The notes: generated by a model not told the origin, from the letters alone. 64,000 bases of DNA from Shewanella sp. GD04112 (GCF_029835735.1 NZ_JAOEAL010000001.1:3658001-3722000), one strand, 5' to 3'. Counted from the stretch's first letter, positions 43,736 to 53,022 are shown. Numbers and translations are program-made.

Positions 43736-44692
43736 ATGGCAAATACATTAGAGCAACTCAAGTCATACACTACGATTGTGGCCGATACTGGCGATATTGA
43801 AGCGATTAAACGCTATCAGCCAGAAGACGCAACGACCAACCCATCACTCATTCTAAAAGCGGCTCAAATTCCCGAGTATAGCGCTCTAATCGACAATGCT
43901 ATCGCATGGGCTAAATTACAAAGTGCTGATATTGAGCAACAGATTGATGATGCCAGCGATAAACTTGCCGTAAATATTGGCGTGGAAATTCTGAAACTGG
44001 TTCCAGGCCGAATTTCAACCGAAGTGGATGCCCGCTTATCCTTCGACAAAGAAAAATCCATTGCGAAAGCACATAAATTAGTACGTCTGTACCAAGAAGC
44101 GGGCGTGGATAAATCTCGCATTCTGATCAAATTAGCCTCAACGTGGGAAGGCATTTGTGCCGCCAAAGAGTTAGAGCAAGAAGGCATCAACTGTAACTTA
44201 ACCCTACTCTTTAGCTTTGCTCAAGCACGTGCCTGTGCAGAAGCTGGCGTGTACTTAATTTCTCCATTCGTTGGCCGCATCCTCGACTGGTACAAAAAAG
44301 ACACAGGTAAAGACTATGACGCAGTAAACGACCCAGGTGTCGTTTCTGTGACTGAAATTTACAACTACTACAAACAGCATGGCTATAACACTGTCGTCAT
44401 GGGTGCAAGTTTCCGTAATATCGGTGAAATCATCGAATTAGCGGGTTGTGACCGCCTGACTATTGGCCCTTCATTGCTAGAAGAGCTGGCAAACTCTCAC
44501 GTTGCTATTCAACCTAAACTCATTCCTGCCAGCACCACAGTTGCAGCCGGAGAGCCGTTAACCGAAGCGCAATTCCGCTGGGACTTCAACCAAGATCCTA
44601 TGGCTGTCGACAAGTTAGCAGAAGGTATCCGTAACTTCGCCATCGACCAAGGCAAACTCGAAGTCATGCTCAAGGCAAAACTGGCAAACTAA
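43736..44692 (+). CDS. tal: Transaldolase
   Basis: Interconverts sedoheptulose-7-P plus glyceraldehyde-3-P and erythrose-4-P plus fructose-6-P in the pentose phosphate pathway. 318 residues starting MANTLEQLKSYTTIVADTGD, with AGAAGG nine bases before the ATG. DATTNPSLILKAAQ and the Schiff-base lysine in ILIKLASTWEGI are diagnostic. A longer in-frame reading upstream is not part of the protein. pgi starts 20 bases after its stop, so both form one operon. Confidence 0.96.
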   Translation: MANTLEQLKSYTTIVADTGDIEAIKRYQPEDATTNPSLILKAAQIPEYSALIDNAIAWAKLQSADIEQQIDDASDKLAVNIGVEILKLVPGRISTEVDARLSFDKEKSIAKAHKLVRLYQEAGVDKSRILIKLASTWEGICAAKELEQEGINCNLTLLFSFAQARACAEAGVYLISPFVGRILDWYKKDTGKDYDAVNDPGVVSVTEIYNYYKQHGYNTVVMGASFRNIGEIIELAGCDRLTIGPSLLEELANSHVAIQPKLIPASTTVAAGEPLTEAQFRWDFNQDPMAVDKLAEGIRNFAIDQGKLEVMLKAKLAN

Positions 44693-44712
44693 GTATCTTC
44701 GGAGACGATTCG

Positions 44713-46350
44713 ATGACTATCTTGACCCAAAGCACAACTTGGCAAGCGTTAGCAACGCATAGCCATCAGATCCCGCATATGCGGGAACTCTTTGCAGGCG
44801 ATCCGTCACGCTTTAGCAACATGTCGCTTTCTACCTGTGGCTTATTTTTAGATTATTCAAAAAATAGAGCGACACCTGAGACACTCAACTTGCTGTTGAC
44901 ACTGGCGCAAGAGGCAAAGCTTGACGCTAAAATCAAGGCGATGTTTGCCGGTGATATTATTAACACCACCGAAAAACGTGCCGTTTTGCATACCGCACTA
45001 CGCAGCACCGCCGAGCAATCCATCATTGCCGAAGGTCAAGATATCGTTCCTGAAGTACAGCAAACGCTGAACAAGATGCAGCAGTTTGTCACTTCAGTCA
45101 CCTCTGGACAGTGGAAAGGCTACACAGGCAAAGCCATTACCGATATTGTCAGTATCGGTATCGGTGGTTCATTCCTTGGCCCCAAAATTGTTTCCCAAGC
45201 CTTACGCCCATATTGGATTACAGGCCTCAATTGTCATTTCGTTGCCAACGTCGATGGCACCTCGATCAGTGAAAAACTTAAGCTGCTCGATCCAGAAACC
45301 ACCCTGTTTATCATGTCGTCTAAGTCTTTTGGTACACAAGAGACGCTGACCAACACCTTAACGGCCAAGGCGTGGTTCTTAGCCAAAGGTGGTTCACAGT
45401 CAGACGTTGCGAAACATTTTGTTGCCGTGACCTCTAACGTGGCAAAAGCGACCGATTTTGGTATCGATGCTGACAATATTTTCCCAATGTGGGACTGGGT
45501 TGGTGGTCGTTATTCACTTTGGTCAGCCATTGGTTTACCCATCGCTTTACTCATCGGCATGGATAACTTCCGCTCCCTATTAAAGGGCGCCCACCAAATG
45601 GATACCCATTTTGCCAATGCGCCTCTAGCGGAAAACATGCCAGTGATCATGGGATTACTGTCTCTGTGGTACGGCAATTTCTTTAATGCTCAAAGTCATG
45701 TGGTATTGACCTACGATCATTACCTACGCGGACTTCCCGCTTACTTCCAACAACTGGATATGGAAAGTAACGGTAAGTCAGTCACCCTTAATGGCACCCA
45801 TGTGGATTACAGCACGGGTCCGGTGATTTGGGGCGGCGAAGGTACAAATGGTCAGCACGCTTACCACCAGCTGCTGCATCAAGGTACTGCATTAATTCCG
45901 GCCGATTTCATTATGCCGCTGCAAAGCCATAATCCTATTGGTGAGCACCATGATCAGTTAGCCTCTAACTGCTTCGGACAGACTCAGGCGCTCATGCAGG
46001 GCCGCACCTTAGATGAAGCGCTGGCCGAATTGAGCAAGAGCAACTTAAGTGATGAAGAGAAGTTACTTATCGCCAAACACAAAGTTATGCCAGGCAATAA
46101 GCCAAGCAATACTCTGTTAATGGATAAGCTGACTCCTGAAACCTTAGGTGCACTGATTGCGCTCTATGAGCACAGAACCTTTGTCCAAGGCGCCATTTGG
46201 GACATCAACTCCTTCGACCAATGGGGTGTTGAACTCGGTAAAAGCTTAGGTAATGACGTCCTCGCCCGTATCGGCGCAGAGCAAGATGCTACCGCCTTAG
46301 ATGCCTCAAGCAATGGGTTAATTAACCTATATCGACAGGGCAAAATCTGA
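44713..46350 (+). CDS. pgi: Glucose-6-phosphate isomerase
   Basis: Interconverts glucose-6-P and fructose-6-P. 545 residues, the bacterial long type. DIVSIGIGGSFLGPKIVSQAL, FIMSSKSFGTQETLTNTLTA, the PGI signatures DWVGGRYSLWSAIGL and GQHAYHQLLHQGTALIPADF, and GALIALYEHRTFVQGAIWDINSFDQWGVELGK (shown in pieces: HRTFVQGAIWDINSFDQWG) are present. GGAG precedes the ATG. Second gene of the tal-pgi operon, with a terminator after it. Links the fructose-6-P from GlcNAc breakdown to the Entner-Doudoroff route, which is the main hexose route in Shewanella. Confidence 0.97.
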   Translation: MTILTQSTTWQALATHSHQIPHMRELFAGDPSRFSNMSLSTCGLFLDYSKNRATPETLNLLLTLAQEAKLDAKIKAMFAGDIINTTEKRAVLHTALRSTAEQSIIAEGQDIVPEVQQTLNKMQQFVTSVTSGQWKGYTGKAITDIVSIGIGGSFLGPKIVSQALRPYWITGLNCHFVANVDGTSISEKLKLLDPETTLFIMSSKSFGTQETLTNTLTAKAWFLAKGGSQSDVAKHFVAVTSNVAKATDFGIDADNIFPMWDWVGGRYSLWSAIGLPIALLIGMDNFRSLLKGAHQMDTHFANAPLAENMPVIMGLLSLWYGNFFNAQSHVVLTYDHYLRGLPAYFQQLDMESNGKSVTLNGTHVDYSTGPVIWGGEGTNGQHAYHQLLHQGTALIPADFIMPLQSHNPIGEHHDQLASNCFGQTQALMQGRTLDEALAELSKSNLSDEEKLLIAKHKVMPGNKPSNTLLMDKLTPETLGALIALYEHRTFVQGAIWDINSFDQWGVELGKSLGNDVLARIGAEQDATALDASSNGLINLYRQGKI

Positions 46351-46356
46351 TCGAAC

Positions 46357-46383
46357 AAAAAGCCAGCAATCGCTGGCTTTTTT
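46357..46383 (+). terminator. Intrinsic terminator after pgi
   Basis: AAAAAGCCAGC-AATC-GCTGGCTTTTTT, seven bases after the stop. Confidence 0.9.
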
Positions 46384-46501
46384 ATTTTATCTCATTAATA
46401 AACTTAAAATATTCCGTCACAACTTCCCCTACCTCTCCCGCGAAGATCAATGACATATCATTCAAACTTCATTTCAAGTTAACACAAATGAAACATAATT
46501 C

Positions 46502-46531
46502 TTGCACCCTGTTTTGAAAATATGTTATTTA
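46502..46531 (+). promoter_or_regulatory. Putative promoter of the DUF3545 gene
   Basis: TTGCAC and TTATTT (or TATTTA) are 17-18 bp apart, about 35 bp before the start codon. Plausible sigma-70 spacing; not otherwise supported. Confidence 0.35.
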
Positions 46532-46566
46532 ATCGCTGACAAAACATACAACAACAGGAGGTTACC

Positions 46567-46752
46567 ATGGATCGTTTAGATTATGGTTGTGCGCTAGATG
46601 AAGTCGTAGAAAGACCCGATCGCTCGCGAGGCTCCAATAAAAAGCGTAAGTGGCGAGAAATTGAAGCGTTAAAGGACAAACATCGTTTACTCAAGGAACT
46701 TCAAGAGATTGATAACAACTTTGATTACGATATAGACGCTATCCAGTTGTAA
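46567..46752 (+). CDS. Small DUF3545 family protein
   Basis: A 61-residue highly charged protein, MDRLDYGCALDEVVERPDR at the start, then a basic patch SNKKRKWREIEALKDKHRLLKEL that is likely a helix. A very strong ribosome-binding site (AGGAGGT six bases before the ATG), a plausible promoter and a terminator of its own show that it is a real gene. The family is common in Shewanella and related marine bacteria and its role is not known to me. Confidence 0.85.
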   Translation: MDRLDYGCALDEVVERPDRSRGSNKKRKWREIEALKDKHRLLKELQEIDNNFDYDIDAIQL

Positions 46753-46780
46753 CCCATTGTTTGATAAACAGCATATAAAG

Positions 46781-46803
46781 AAAAAGCGCCAATGGCGCTT
46801 TTT
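46781..46803. terminator. Terminator between the DUF3545 gene and the hemerythrin gene
   Basis: AAAAAGCGCC-AAT-GGCGCTTTTT, symmetric with A5/T5 ends, between convergent genes. Confidence 0.88.
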
Positions 46804-46819
46804 CTGTTTTTACATTCCG

Positions 46820-47356
46820 CTATTCGGCAGTTCTAAGGTAAGAACGCAGCTCATCAAAGGCCTGTTGCTCGCGGTCGAGGAATAACGGATCATCGATTAA
46901 AGACGCTTGGCACTGTTGCTCGATCACCTGCCAATCCTTATCGGTTAAGGTTTTAGCCAGTAATGGGAAGATTTCTCGCTCCTCCATTTGCATATGCTTT
47001 TCTTGTAGCTCCACATATTCCGCAAAATCAGCGACTAACTTATCCCTCGCGACCACAATATCACTCAAAATGAGATTTAAGGTATTCATTAACGCCGAGG
47101 ATGCCGCCGTCACCACTTGGTGCTCATCACTCAGCTTATCAATTTCATCGTTCGCCTTATGCGCCAAATAGTAAGCATAGATAATGTCTTCCACAGGATG
47201 ATGACTGCGCTCAGCATATCCTTGCATATACTCAACTATGTCCCGAACCACAATAAAATTGATGGCTTCACCTTCAGCTAATTTCATCTGCTTGTTTTTC
47301 AAGACATTCAATAGCACTGCTATATGTTTATGATCATGCATGAGTCTTTTAAGCAT
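46820..47356 (-). CDS. Hemerythrin-domain protein
   Basis: A 178-residue four-helix protein with hemerythrin HHE-type iron ligands: LMHDHKHIAVLL, ERSHHPVEDIIYAYYL, and LQEKHMQMEEREIFPLL. The start at 47356 has a perfect AGGAGG seven bases upstream; the longer frame has no such signal. Related proteins in Proteobacteria bind oxygen or nitric oxide or protect iron-sulfur clusters; the exact function here is open. Single gene facing the DUF3545 gene, with a shared terminator. Confidence 0.88.
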   Translation of the reverse strand: MLKRLMHDHKHIAVLLNVLKNKQMKLAEGEAINFIVVRDIVEYMQGYAERSHHPVEDIIYAYYLAHKANDEIDKLSDEHQVVTAASSALMNTLNLILSDIVVARDKLVADFAEYVELQEKHMQMEEREIFPLLAKTLTDKDWQVIEQQCQASLIDDPLFLDREQQAFDELRSYLRTAE

Positions 47357-47527
47357 ATCGCCTCCTGAACTTGGGCTTTGACTATTGATACTAGTCAAGT
47401 CGTTTATCGATCTCCAATATAGCAGGCGAATTCCTGTTCGCTTTATGACCATGATCAAGTAATTAACATTACGGCCTGTAAAAAGGTTAGATAAATACCA
47501 CTACTTAACGAATAAAAGACGCACGTC

Positions 47528-47556
47528 AGCGGGGCATAACGCAACTATGCCCCGCT
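47528..47556 (-). terminator. Strong hairpin after the ECF operon
   Basis: AGCGGGGCATA pairs with TATGCCCCGCT across a 7-base loop, 19 bp after the last gene of the vWA-sigma operon. The following T-run on the minus strand (TCTTTTATT) starts about ten bases later, so it may be a weak or Rho-assisted terminator. Confidence 0.45.
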
Positions 47557-47574
47557 AATTAAGATGGAGTTGAA

Positions 47575-48300
47575 CTATTGATGAAGGCGCTGCTGTAACG
47601 CTTTAAATTTTTCTACTGTACTAAGATCTTCAGAAGCGATTTCAGTCTTACTTTTCGACAACTCAGGAAATTGCTCCACTAAGCGCTGCTCAAGTGCTAA
47701 GGCTTCCTGTATTTGTTTCGAGTCAATCAAGGCCTGCAAACGTGTTAACGACGCCATCAGTACACCTTTATCATGTGGTGCAGCCGCTACGGCTACCTCA
47801 TTCTGAGGCAATGCCCGTGCTATTTGCGGTAATGCTCGAGACTCGGCTTGTAGTTTTTCGTGTGCTGACATCTTAGCTTCAGCCCTTATCGCCTCCCTTT
47901 GGCTATTTTGTGTTGATTCATCCTCAACTTTGGCTTGACGCGCCATTTCGGCTTGCTGCGCAGCGTTATCTAACTGTGCTTGAGCTGGCATGGGCGCACT
48001 CATAGTCAAAGCGGCAGGCGCGACTAACTCCTCCTCAAAATGGCCTCGGTTAAGGATCACTAAACCAACAACAAGCACTAATGAAGCCGCGCTCGATAAC
48101 GCCCATGGGAAACGGCGCCACACTGGCGTAGCTACAGGCTTAAGCTGGCTCACATTCATTTCAGCTACGCGGGCCTGTGATAGGCGCAAAATATCTTGGT
48201 CGAGCCGCTCTGGCGGCATTTCCAGTGCTTGTTTGTGATACCAAGCCGAGACTTCCTGATGTAGTGCCTCTTCTTCCGATGACAGAGTGGAATTACTCAT
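47575..48300 (-). CDS. Single-pass membrane protein next to an ECF sigma factor (candidate anti-sigma factor)
   Basis: A 241-residue protein from the ATG at 48300, which overlaps the sigma-factor stop as ATGAGTAA and has GGAGG upstream. About 65 N-terminal cytoplasmic residues precede one membrane segment (WALSSAASLVLVVGLVIL, ~64-84). The rest is an Ala/Gln/Glu-rich, probably coiled-coil periplasmic part. It lacks the HxxxCxxC zinc motif of ZAS anti-sigma factors. Its coupled position makes an anti-sigma role likely but unproven. I do not recognise a named family. Confidence 0.7.
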   Translation of the reverse strand: MSNSTLSSEEEALHQEVSAWYHKQALEMPPERLDQDILRLSQARVAEMNVSQLKPVATPVWRRFPWALSSAASLVLVVGLVILNRGHFEEELVAPAALTMSAPMPAQAQLDNAAQQAEMARQAKVEDESTQNSQREAIRAEAKMSAHEKLQAESRALPQIARALPQNEVAVAAAPHDKGVLMASLTRLQALIDSKQIQEALALEQRLVEQFPELSKSKTEIASEDLSTVEKFKALQQRLHQ

Positions 48301-48895
48301 GGCCAACCTCCTGCCATTTAGCATTGACACAATCTTTTAAGCTTTGATATGCGTAACGAATACGGCTCTTGGTCGCCTCGAGTGTCACCCCGGCAATATC
48401 GCTGATCACTGCTGCGGTAAAGCCCATTTCGATATTGAGAATAAAGGCCTCTTTCTGCACTTGGGGTAACAGGGCAATACAGGTTTTCAGCAACAGACTC
48501 TTTTGCGTTTCCTGCCAATACACATCGGGTTGTTCCTGCTCAGCTCCCACAAAGGTATCTAGCCCTTCCTCGTTATCATGGCTAACTAAGTCGACGGGCT
48601 TAACCGCCCTGACATGGTCAATCAACAGATTATGGGCAATCCGATAGAGCCAAGTATTAAACTTAGCGCTCGGCTCATAGTTTGCGGCGGCACGGATCAC
48701 CCGTCCCCAAGTTTCTTGATATAAATCTTCGGCTAACTGTTTGTCACCGAGTTGGCGCACAAAGTAACGGTACAAGGCGCCTTTGTGTTTAAGATAAAGC
48801 TGCTCAAATGCTTTGCCATCGCCCTTGGCATAGCATTGCATTAACTGTTCATCGGTATGCTCATGGGCATGCATTTGCGGTATCGCCAGGGCCAT
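48293..48895 (-). CDS. RNA polymerase sigma factor, ECF subfamily
   Basis: A 200-residue group 4 sigma factor. Region 2 contains GALYRYFVRQLGDKQLAEDLYQETWGRV (in pieces: GDKQLAEDLYQETW) and FNTWLYRIAHNLLIDHVR; region 4 contains LPQVQKEAFILNIEMGFT and AGVTLEATKSRIRYAYQSLK. No region 3. It is the middle gene of vWA lipoprotein-sigma-membrane protein, 44 bp after the first and overlapping the third. The stimulus is unknown. Confidence 0.92.
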   Translation of the reverse strand: MALAIPQMHAHEHTDEQLMQCYAKGDGKAFEQLYLKHKGALYRYFVRQLGDKQLAEDLYQETWGRVIRAAANYEPSAKFNTWLYRIAHNLLIDHVRAVKPVDLVSHDNEEGLDTFVGAEQEQPDVYWQETQKSLLLKTCIALLPQVQKEAFILNIEMGFTAAVISDIAGVTLEATKSRIRYAYQSLKDCVNAKWQEVGHE

Positions 48896-48939
48896 GGCAG
48901 CTCCCTAATGGTTAACTAACTGAAACATAATAATTTGGC

Positions 48940-50781
48940 TCATTGCTGATGCAGTTTGTCCTCGGGCGGGAAAGGTTTATCTCCGGCATCAAAGGATTTT
49001 TTGATTGGCGCTCGCTGTGTTTGTGCAAGCATTGCAGCGGTATCGACAAGTTGCATAAATTCATGCCGATAGCCGCAGGTATCTTCCCCCAGCGCAGAAC
49101 GTGTGAGCGCACTAAGCTTATTATAATCAAATTGATGCAAATAGTGGCTTTGATTCAGCAACTGTCCCAAACCAGCCACAGCAGCGGCAAAACGAAAATC
49201 ATCACTCGCCTGCGCTAATGATTTTACCCTTAGGTCGGCACGGATTGGATAACTCAGTAGCTGGCTTTGAGTCGCATCCGGTAGCTGATAACGTAATTTC
49301 AGAAAGGCGATTTCGTCGCGGCTATATTTTTCATGGCCCGTTTTGGGATTATAGCCATAGCGAAGTTTATCATTGGCCAAATTACCCGCATCAACATAAC
49401 GCAGCTCGTAAAGCGCCGTGACCGTATGCCCAGCGCCAATTTCGCCCGCGTCCACCTTGTCATTATTAAAATCTTCACGCGCGAGGGCGCGGTTCTCATA
49501 GCCAATCAAGCGGTATTCGGCCACAAGAGCAGGATTAAACTCAACCTGCACTTTCACCTCTTTGGCTATGGTGAGTAAGGTTGCACTTAACTGTTCCACC
49601 AGCACTTTTCTCGCCTCATTGATAGAATCAATATAGGCATATTGCCCATTGCCCTTATCGGCTAATTGCTCCATCAGATGGTCATTGTAGTCGCCCATAC
49701 CAAAGCCGAGTGTAGTGAGCCCAATGCCCTGTTGTTTCTGCGAGCTAACTAAATCGATTAACTCATCGAGGTTGGTCGTGCCGACATTAAAGTCACCGTC
49801 GGTCGCAAGTATCACTCGATTGATACCGCCTTCAACAAAGTGTTTCTGCGCTAACTGATAGGCAAGCTGAATCCCCTGCGCCCCATTGGTTGAACCACCC
49901 GCACTGAGCTGCTCTAACGCATAGTTAAGGGTTTGAGTATCGTTACCTGCTGCGCCATCTAACACCACGCCTGCGGCGCCGGCATAGACGACAATCGAAA
50001 CCTTATCCTGCGCATCGAGTTGCTGGGTCAGCATTTTCAAGGCTGTTTGCAGCAAAGGTAACTTATCGGGCGATGCCATCGACCCTGACACATCCAGCAG
50101 AAACACTAAGTTACTGGTACCCAGTTCAGCCTTACTCTGCTCATATCCCTTCAAACCGATGCGAAGTAACATCATGTCATCGTTATAGGGTGATGGCGCA
50201 AGCTCAGTCGTGACACTAAAGGGCGCATCATTTTTCCCCGGCTGCGGATAGTCATAGGAAAAATAATTCAGCATTTCTTCGACGCGCAGCGTGTCCTTCT
50301 GTGGTAATCGCCCTTCCTTCAACATTCGTCTTAAGGTCGTGTAACTACCAGTATCGACATCGATAGCAAAGGTGGAAACCGGGATTTCCCCCGCAATCAT
50401 GATGCCGTTTGGCACTGGTTTCTCGAAGCGATTACGCTCGGGTGGCACAGCCCCCGGCCAATCGCCGTTGAACGCGGGCGCCGCACTGATACTGGCTGTA
50501 GGTTGCGCAATATAGGCTCGACTCTCAGCACTCATTGTCCGCAGTTTTGCTGACGAGGCTTGTTCATGCATGGCGATTGCGGCTTCTTTTTGCCTATAGG
50601 CCTGACGCTCTGCCTGTTGCTCGGCGGCGAGTTTTGCTTGAGCGGCTAATTCAGCAGGGGTTTGCTGTTCCGCGGCTTTATCACTGCAACCACTCAAACC
50701 AAGCAAAATAGCGAGTGTTAATCCAGAAATAACAAAACTTAAATGCGCTTTATGGCGAAAGACTGAAGATGGATATCTCAT
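48940..50781 (-). CDS. von Willebrand factor type A lipoprotein (YfbK-like)
   Basis: A 613-residue lipoprotein with lipobox LGLSGC (Cys32), followed by a Gln/Ala-rich coiled segment (~35-85). Next is a vWA N-terminal domain (PVSTFAIDVDTGSYTTLRRML, EEMLNYFSYDYPQP), then the vWA domain with metal site LVFLLDVSGSMASPDKL (near 225-240) and ATDGDFNVG. The C-terminal DUF3520-type region ends with DTCGYRHEFMQLVDTA. Homologues such as YfbK have no established function. It is encoded ahead of an ECF sigma factor and a candidate anti-sigma factor on the same strand, so it may be part of an envelope-sensing module. Confidence 0.9.
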   Translation of the reverse strand: MRYPSSVFRHKAHLSFVISGLTLAILLGLSGCSDKAAEQQTPAELAAQAKLAAEQQAERQAYRQKEAAIAMHEQASSAKLRTMSAESRAYIAQPTASISAAPAFNGDWPGAVPPERNRFEKPVPNGIMIAGEIPVSTFAIDVDTGSYTTLRRMLKEGRLPQKDTLRVEEMLNYFSYDYPQPGKNDAPFSVTTELAPSPYNDDMMLLRIGLKGYEQSKAELGTSNLVFLLDVSGSMASPDKLPLLQTALKMLTQQLDAQDKVSIVVYAGAAGVVLDGAAGNDTQTLNYALEQLSAGGSTNGAQGIQLAYQLAQKHFVEGGINRVILATDGDFNVGTTNLDELIDLVSSQKQQGIGLTTLGFGMGDYNDHLMEQLADKGNGQYAYIDSINEARKVLVEQLSATLLTIAKEVKVQVEFNPALVAEYRLIGYENRALAREDFNNDKVDAGEIGAGHTVTALYELRYVDAGNLANDKLRYGYNPKTGHEKYSRDEIAFLKLRYQLPDATQSQLLSYPIRADLRVKSLAQASDDFRFAAAVAGLGQLLNQSHYLHQFDYNKLSALTRSALGEDTCGYRHEFMQLVDTAAMLAQTQRAPIKKSFDAGDKPFPPEDKLHQQ

Positions 50782-50994
50782 GATAGTGACCTAATCAAAG
50801 TGTTCTCAATGGTGGATATCCCTATAAACGCAGCTTCGGCACAAAAGGGTTATTTGATAAGAGAAATTGTCACATTCACTTTACCAAGCACAGTATTTAT
50901 CAAAAACAAAGACATTTAACCGCCTTTTGCAACTATGATCACACAAGGACATTTTTCTGGACTCTAAAATAGAGCCTTGTAACAAGCCGCGTTT

Positions 50995-52779
50995 ATGGAC
51001 CCACACGTGTCACACTCTGCTCATTTGTTTTCATTAAGAATTGCCCACGCCCTTAGCGAGGCGTGCGTAAAAGATAAGTATTCGGTTAAACGTTTTGGAC
51101 AAGATCTGCTGGCGGGACTGACCGTCGGGATTATTGCCATTCCGTTGGCGATGGCACTGGCCATTGCCAGCGGTGTCGCCCCACAATATGGCCTATACAC
51201 CGCCATTGTCGGTGGTTTTATCATAGCGATGACGGGCGGCTCCCGTTATAGCGTGTCAGGGCCAACGGCCGCCTTCGTCGTATTACTCTATCCCATCGCC
51301 CAGCAATTTGGTTTGGCAGGGCTGCTCATTGCGACTGTGATGTCAGGCATGATGTTAGTCGCCATGGCGATGTTAAGGCTCGGCAGATTGATCCTCTACA
51401 TCCCAGAATCCGTCACCTTAGGTTTTACCGCAGGGATTGGGGTAGTGATTGCAACTTTGCAGCTAAAAGACTTCTTTGGCCTGCATATAGAGCACATGCC
51501 GGAGCAATATTTTTCCAAAATCATGGCCTTAGGCCAGGCATTACCCAGCCTTCACTTGCCGAGCTTGTTAGTCGCCGCGGCCACCTTCGCCACTATGCTA
51601 CTCTGGCCTAAATTGAAGCTCCCAGTACCAGCCCATCTGCCCGCAATCGCCTTAGGCAGTATTCTTGCCCTAGTGTTAAATGCCATGGGCGCCGATATTG
51701 AAACCATAGGAACACGCTTTCATTATCAATTAAGCGACGGCAGTGTCGGCACAGGTATTCCCGCTGTACTCCCCCACTTTGAATGGCCTTGGTTACAAAC
51801 GGGCGCAAACGGTCAAACCTTTGAATTTAATCTGGCGACCTTTCAAGCCTTACTGCCCGCCGCCTTTGCGATTGCCATGTTAGGTGCGATTGAATCGCTG
51901 CTGTGTGCCGTAGTGCTCGATGGCATGACAGGAAAACGCCACAGCGCGAATAGTGAGCTCCTCGGCCAAGGTATAGGTAACATCATTACCCCATTTTTTG
52001 GCGGTATCCCAGCAACGGCGGCCATTGCGCGCAGCGCGGCAAACGTTAAGGCGGGAGCCCAGAGCCCAATAGCATCGATGATCCACGCCATAGTGGTCTT
52101 GGTGGGTTTAGTCGCGCTCGCGGGAGTATTAGCCTACTTACCCATGTCAGCCATGGCCGCATTATTATTGGTGGTGGCTTGGAATATGAGTGAAGCCCCC
52201 AAAGCGGTACATTTACTGAAAACGGCGCCCACCAGCGATATTTTGGTGTTTCTAACCTGTTTTTCACTCACAGTCATTTTCGATATGGTGATCGCCATCA
52301 GCGTGGGCATTATCTTAGCCGCGCTACTGTTTATGAAAGAAATTGCTGAGATGACCAAGCTCTATGATATCAGCACCAATAAGCGCTATGTCGATCAACC
52401 CCTCCCCGCTGACTGGGCGGTGATAAAAATTAACGGCCCATTGTTTTTTGCCGCGGCAGATCGAATTTTTGCCGAGATAGCGAGCCTCACCCAAGACAAA
52501 CAAGTCATCGTCCTTTACTTAGATGGGGTATCCATCCTCGATGCGGGGGGTCTTGCGGCACTCAATAAGCTCATAGATAAATGTAAACTTAACCACACTA
52601 AGCTGATCATTGCCGATTTGCAGTTCCAACCCATTCGCACCCTAGCGAGAGCTAAAGTGCAACCGATTGAAGGCGTACTGAAGTTTTATCCCACTCTGCG
52701 TGAAGCCTTGGCAGAAGCGCCTGTGCCAGAACAGATTATCGAATCAAGTACGACTGTCACTCAGTCACCCTCAAGTTAA
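50995..52779 (+). CDS. SulP family anion transporter with STAS domain
   Basis: A 594-residue membrane protein. The SulP core includes QDLLAGLTVGIIAIPLAMALAIASG and VSGPTAAFVVLLYPIAQQFGLAG and GIGNIITPFFGGIPATAAIARSA (in pieces: ITPFFGGIPATAAIARS); about 12 hydrophobic segments are seen. A C-terminal STAS domain (~455-570, VIVLYLDGVSILDAGGLAAL) follows. Such proteins carry sulfate, bicarbonate or dicarboxylates; annotation as sulfate permease is conventional only. The start has no strong ribosome-binding site. Divergent from the vWA-sigma operon, with 213 bp between. Confidence 0.88.
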   Translation: MDPHVSHSAHLFSLRIAHALSEACVKDKYSVKRFGQDLLAGLTVGIIAIPLAMALAIASGVAPQYGLYTAIVGGFIIAMTGGSRYSVSGPTAAFVVLLYPIAQQFGLAGLLIATVMSGMMLVAMAMLRLGRLILYIPESVTLGFTAGIGVVIATLQLKDFFGLHIEHMPEQYFSKIMALGQALPSLHLPSLLVAAATFATMLLWPKLKLPVPAHLPAIALGSILALVLNAMGADIETIGTRFHYQLSDGSVGTGIPAVLPHFEWPWLQTGANGQTFEFNLATFQALLPAAFAIAMLGAIESLLCAVVLDGMTGKRHSANSELLGQGIGNIITPFFGGIPATAAIARSAANVKAGAQSPIASMIHAIVVLVGLVALAGVLAYLPMSAMAALLLVVAWNMSEAPKAVHLLKTAPTSDILVFLTCFSLTVIFDMVIAISVGIILAALLFMKEIAEMTKLYDISTNKRYVDQPLPADWAVIKINGPLFFAAADRIFAEIASLTQDKQVIVLYLDGVSILDAGGLAALNKLIDKCKLNHTKLIIADLQFQPIRTLARAKVQPIEGVLKFYPTLREALAEAPVPEQIIESSTTVTQSPSS

Positions 52780-52795
52780 CCCTTCTTATACCTGC

Positions 52796-52823
52796 CCCCT
52801 GAAACCTTTAATGGTCTCAGGGG
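52796..52823 (+). terminator. Possible terminator hairpin after the SulP gene
   Basis: CCCCTGA-A-ACC pairs with GGT-C-TCAGGGG around TTTAAT, 17 bp after the stop. It is followed by ATTTAAG rather than a full T-run, so it is uncertain. Confidence 0.45.
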
Positions 52824-53022
52824 ATTTAAGCCCATTCAGCGAACACTTTATCCACGCTAAAAGCGCTATTTTTACGCGCAAAAAACGTCAGAAATCAGGC
52901 TTTACATGCTATTATTCTGCGCCATGATGCTCCCGGCTCTGATAGGGGTTGCGGACATCGACTGTACCCAGACCTGATACAAGGTCAAAATATAATTAAA
53001 ATTAGTGAGTTAAGGAGTTATC

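Noticed and set aside
47357..47458. Longer N-terminus of the hemerythrin protein
   Set aside because: A perfect AGGAGG directly precedes the ATG at 47356, and the extra residues are not hemerythrin-like.
52869..52890. PurR box ahead of purE
   Set aside because: ACGCGCAAAAAACGT matches only part of ACGCAAACGTTTGCGT and lacks the central CG symmetry.
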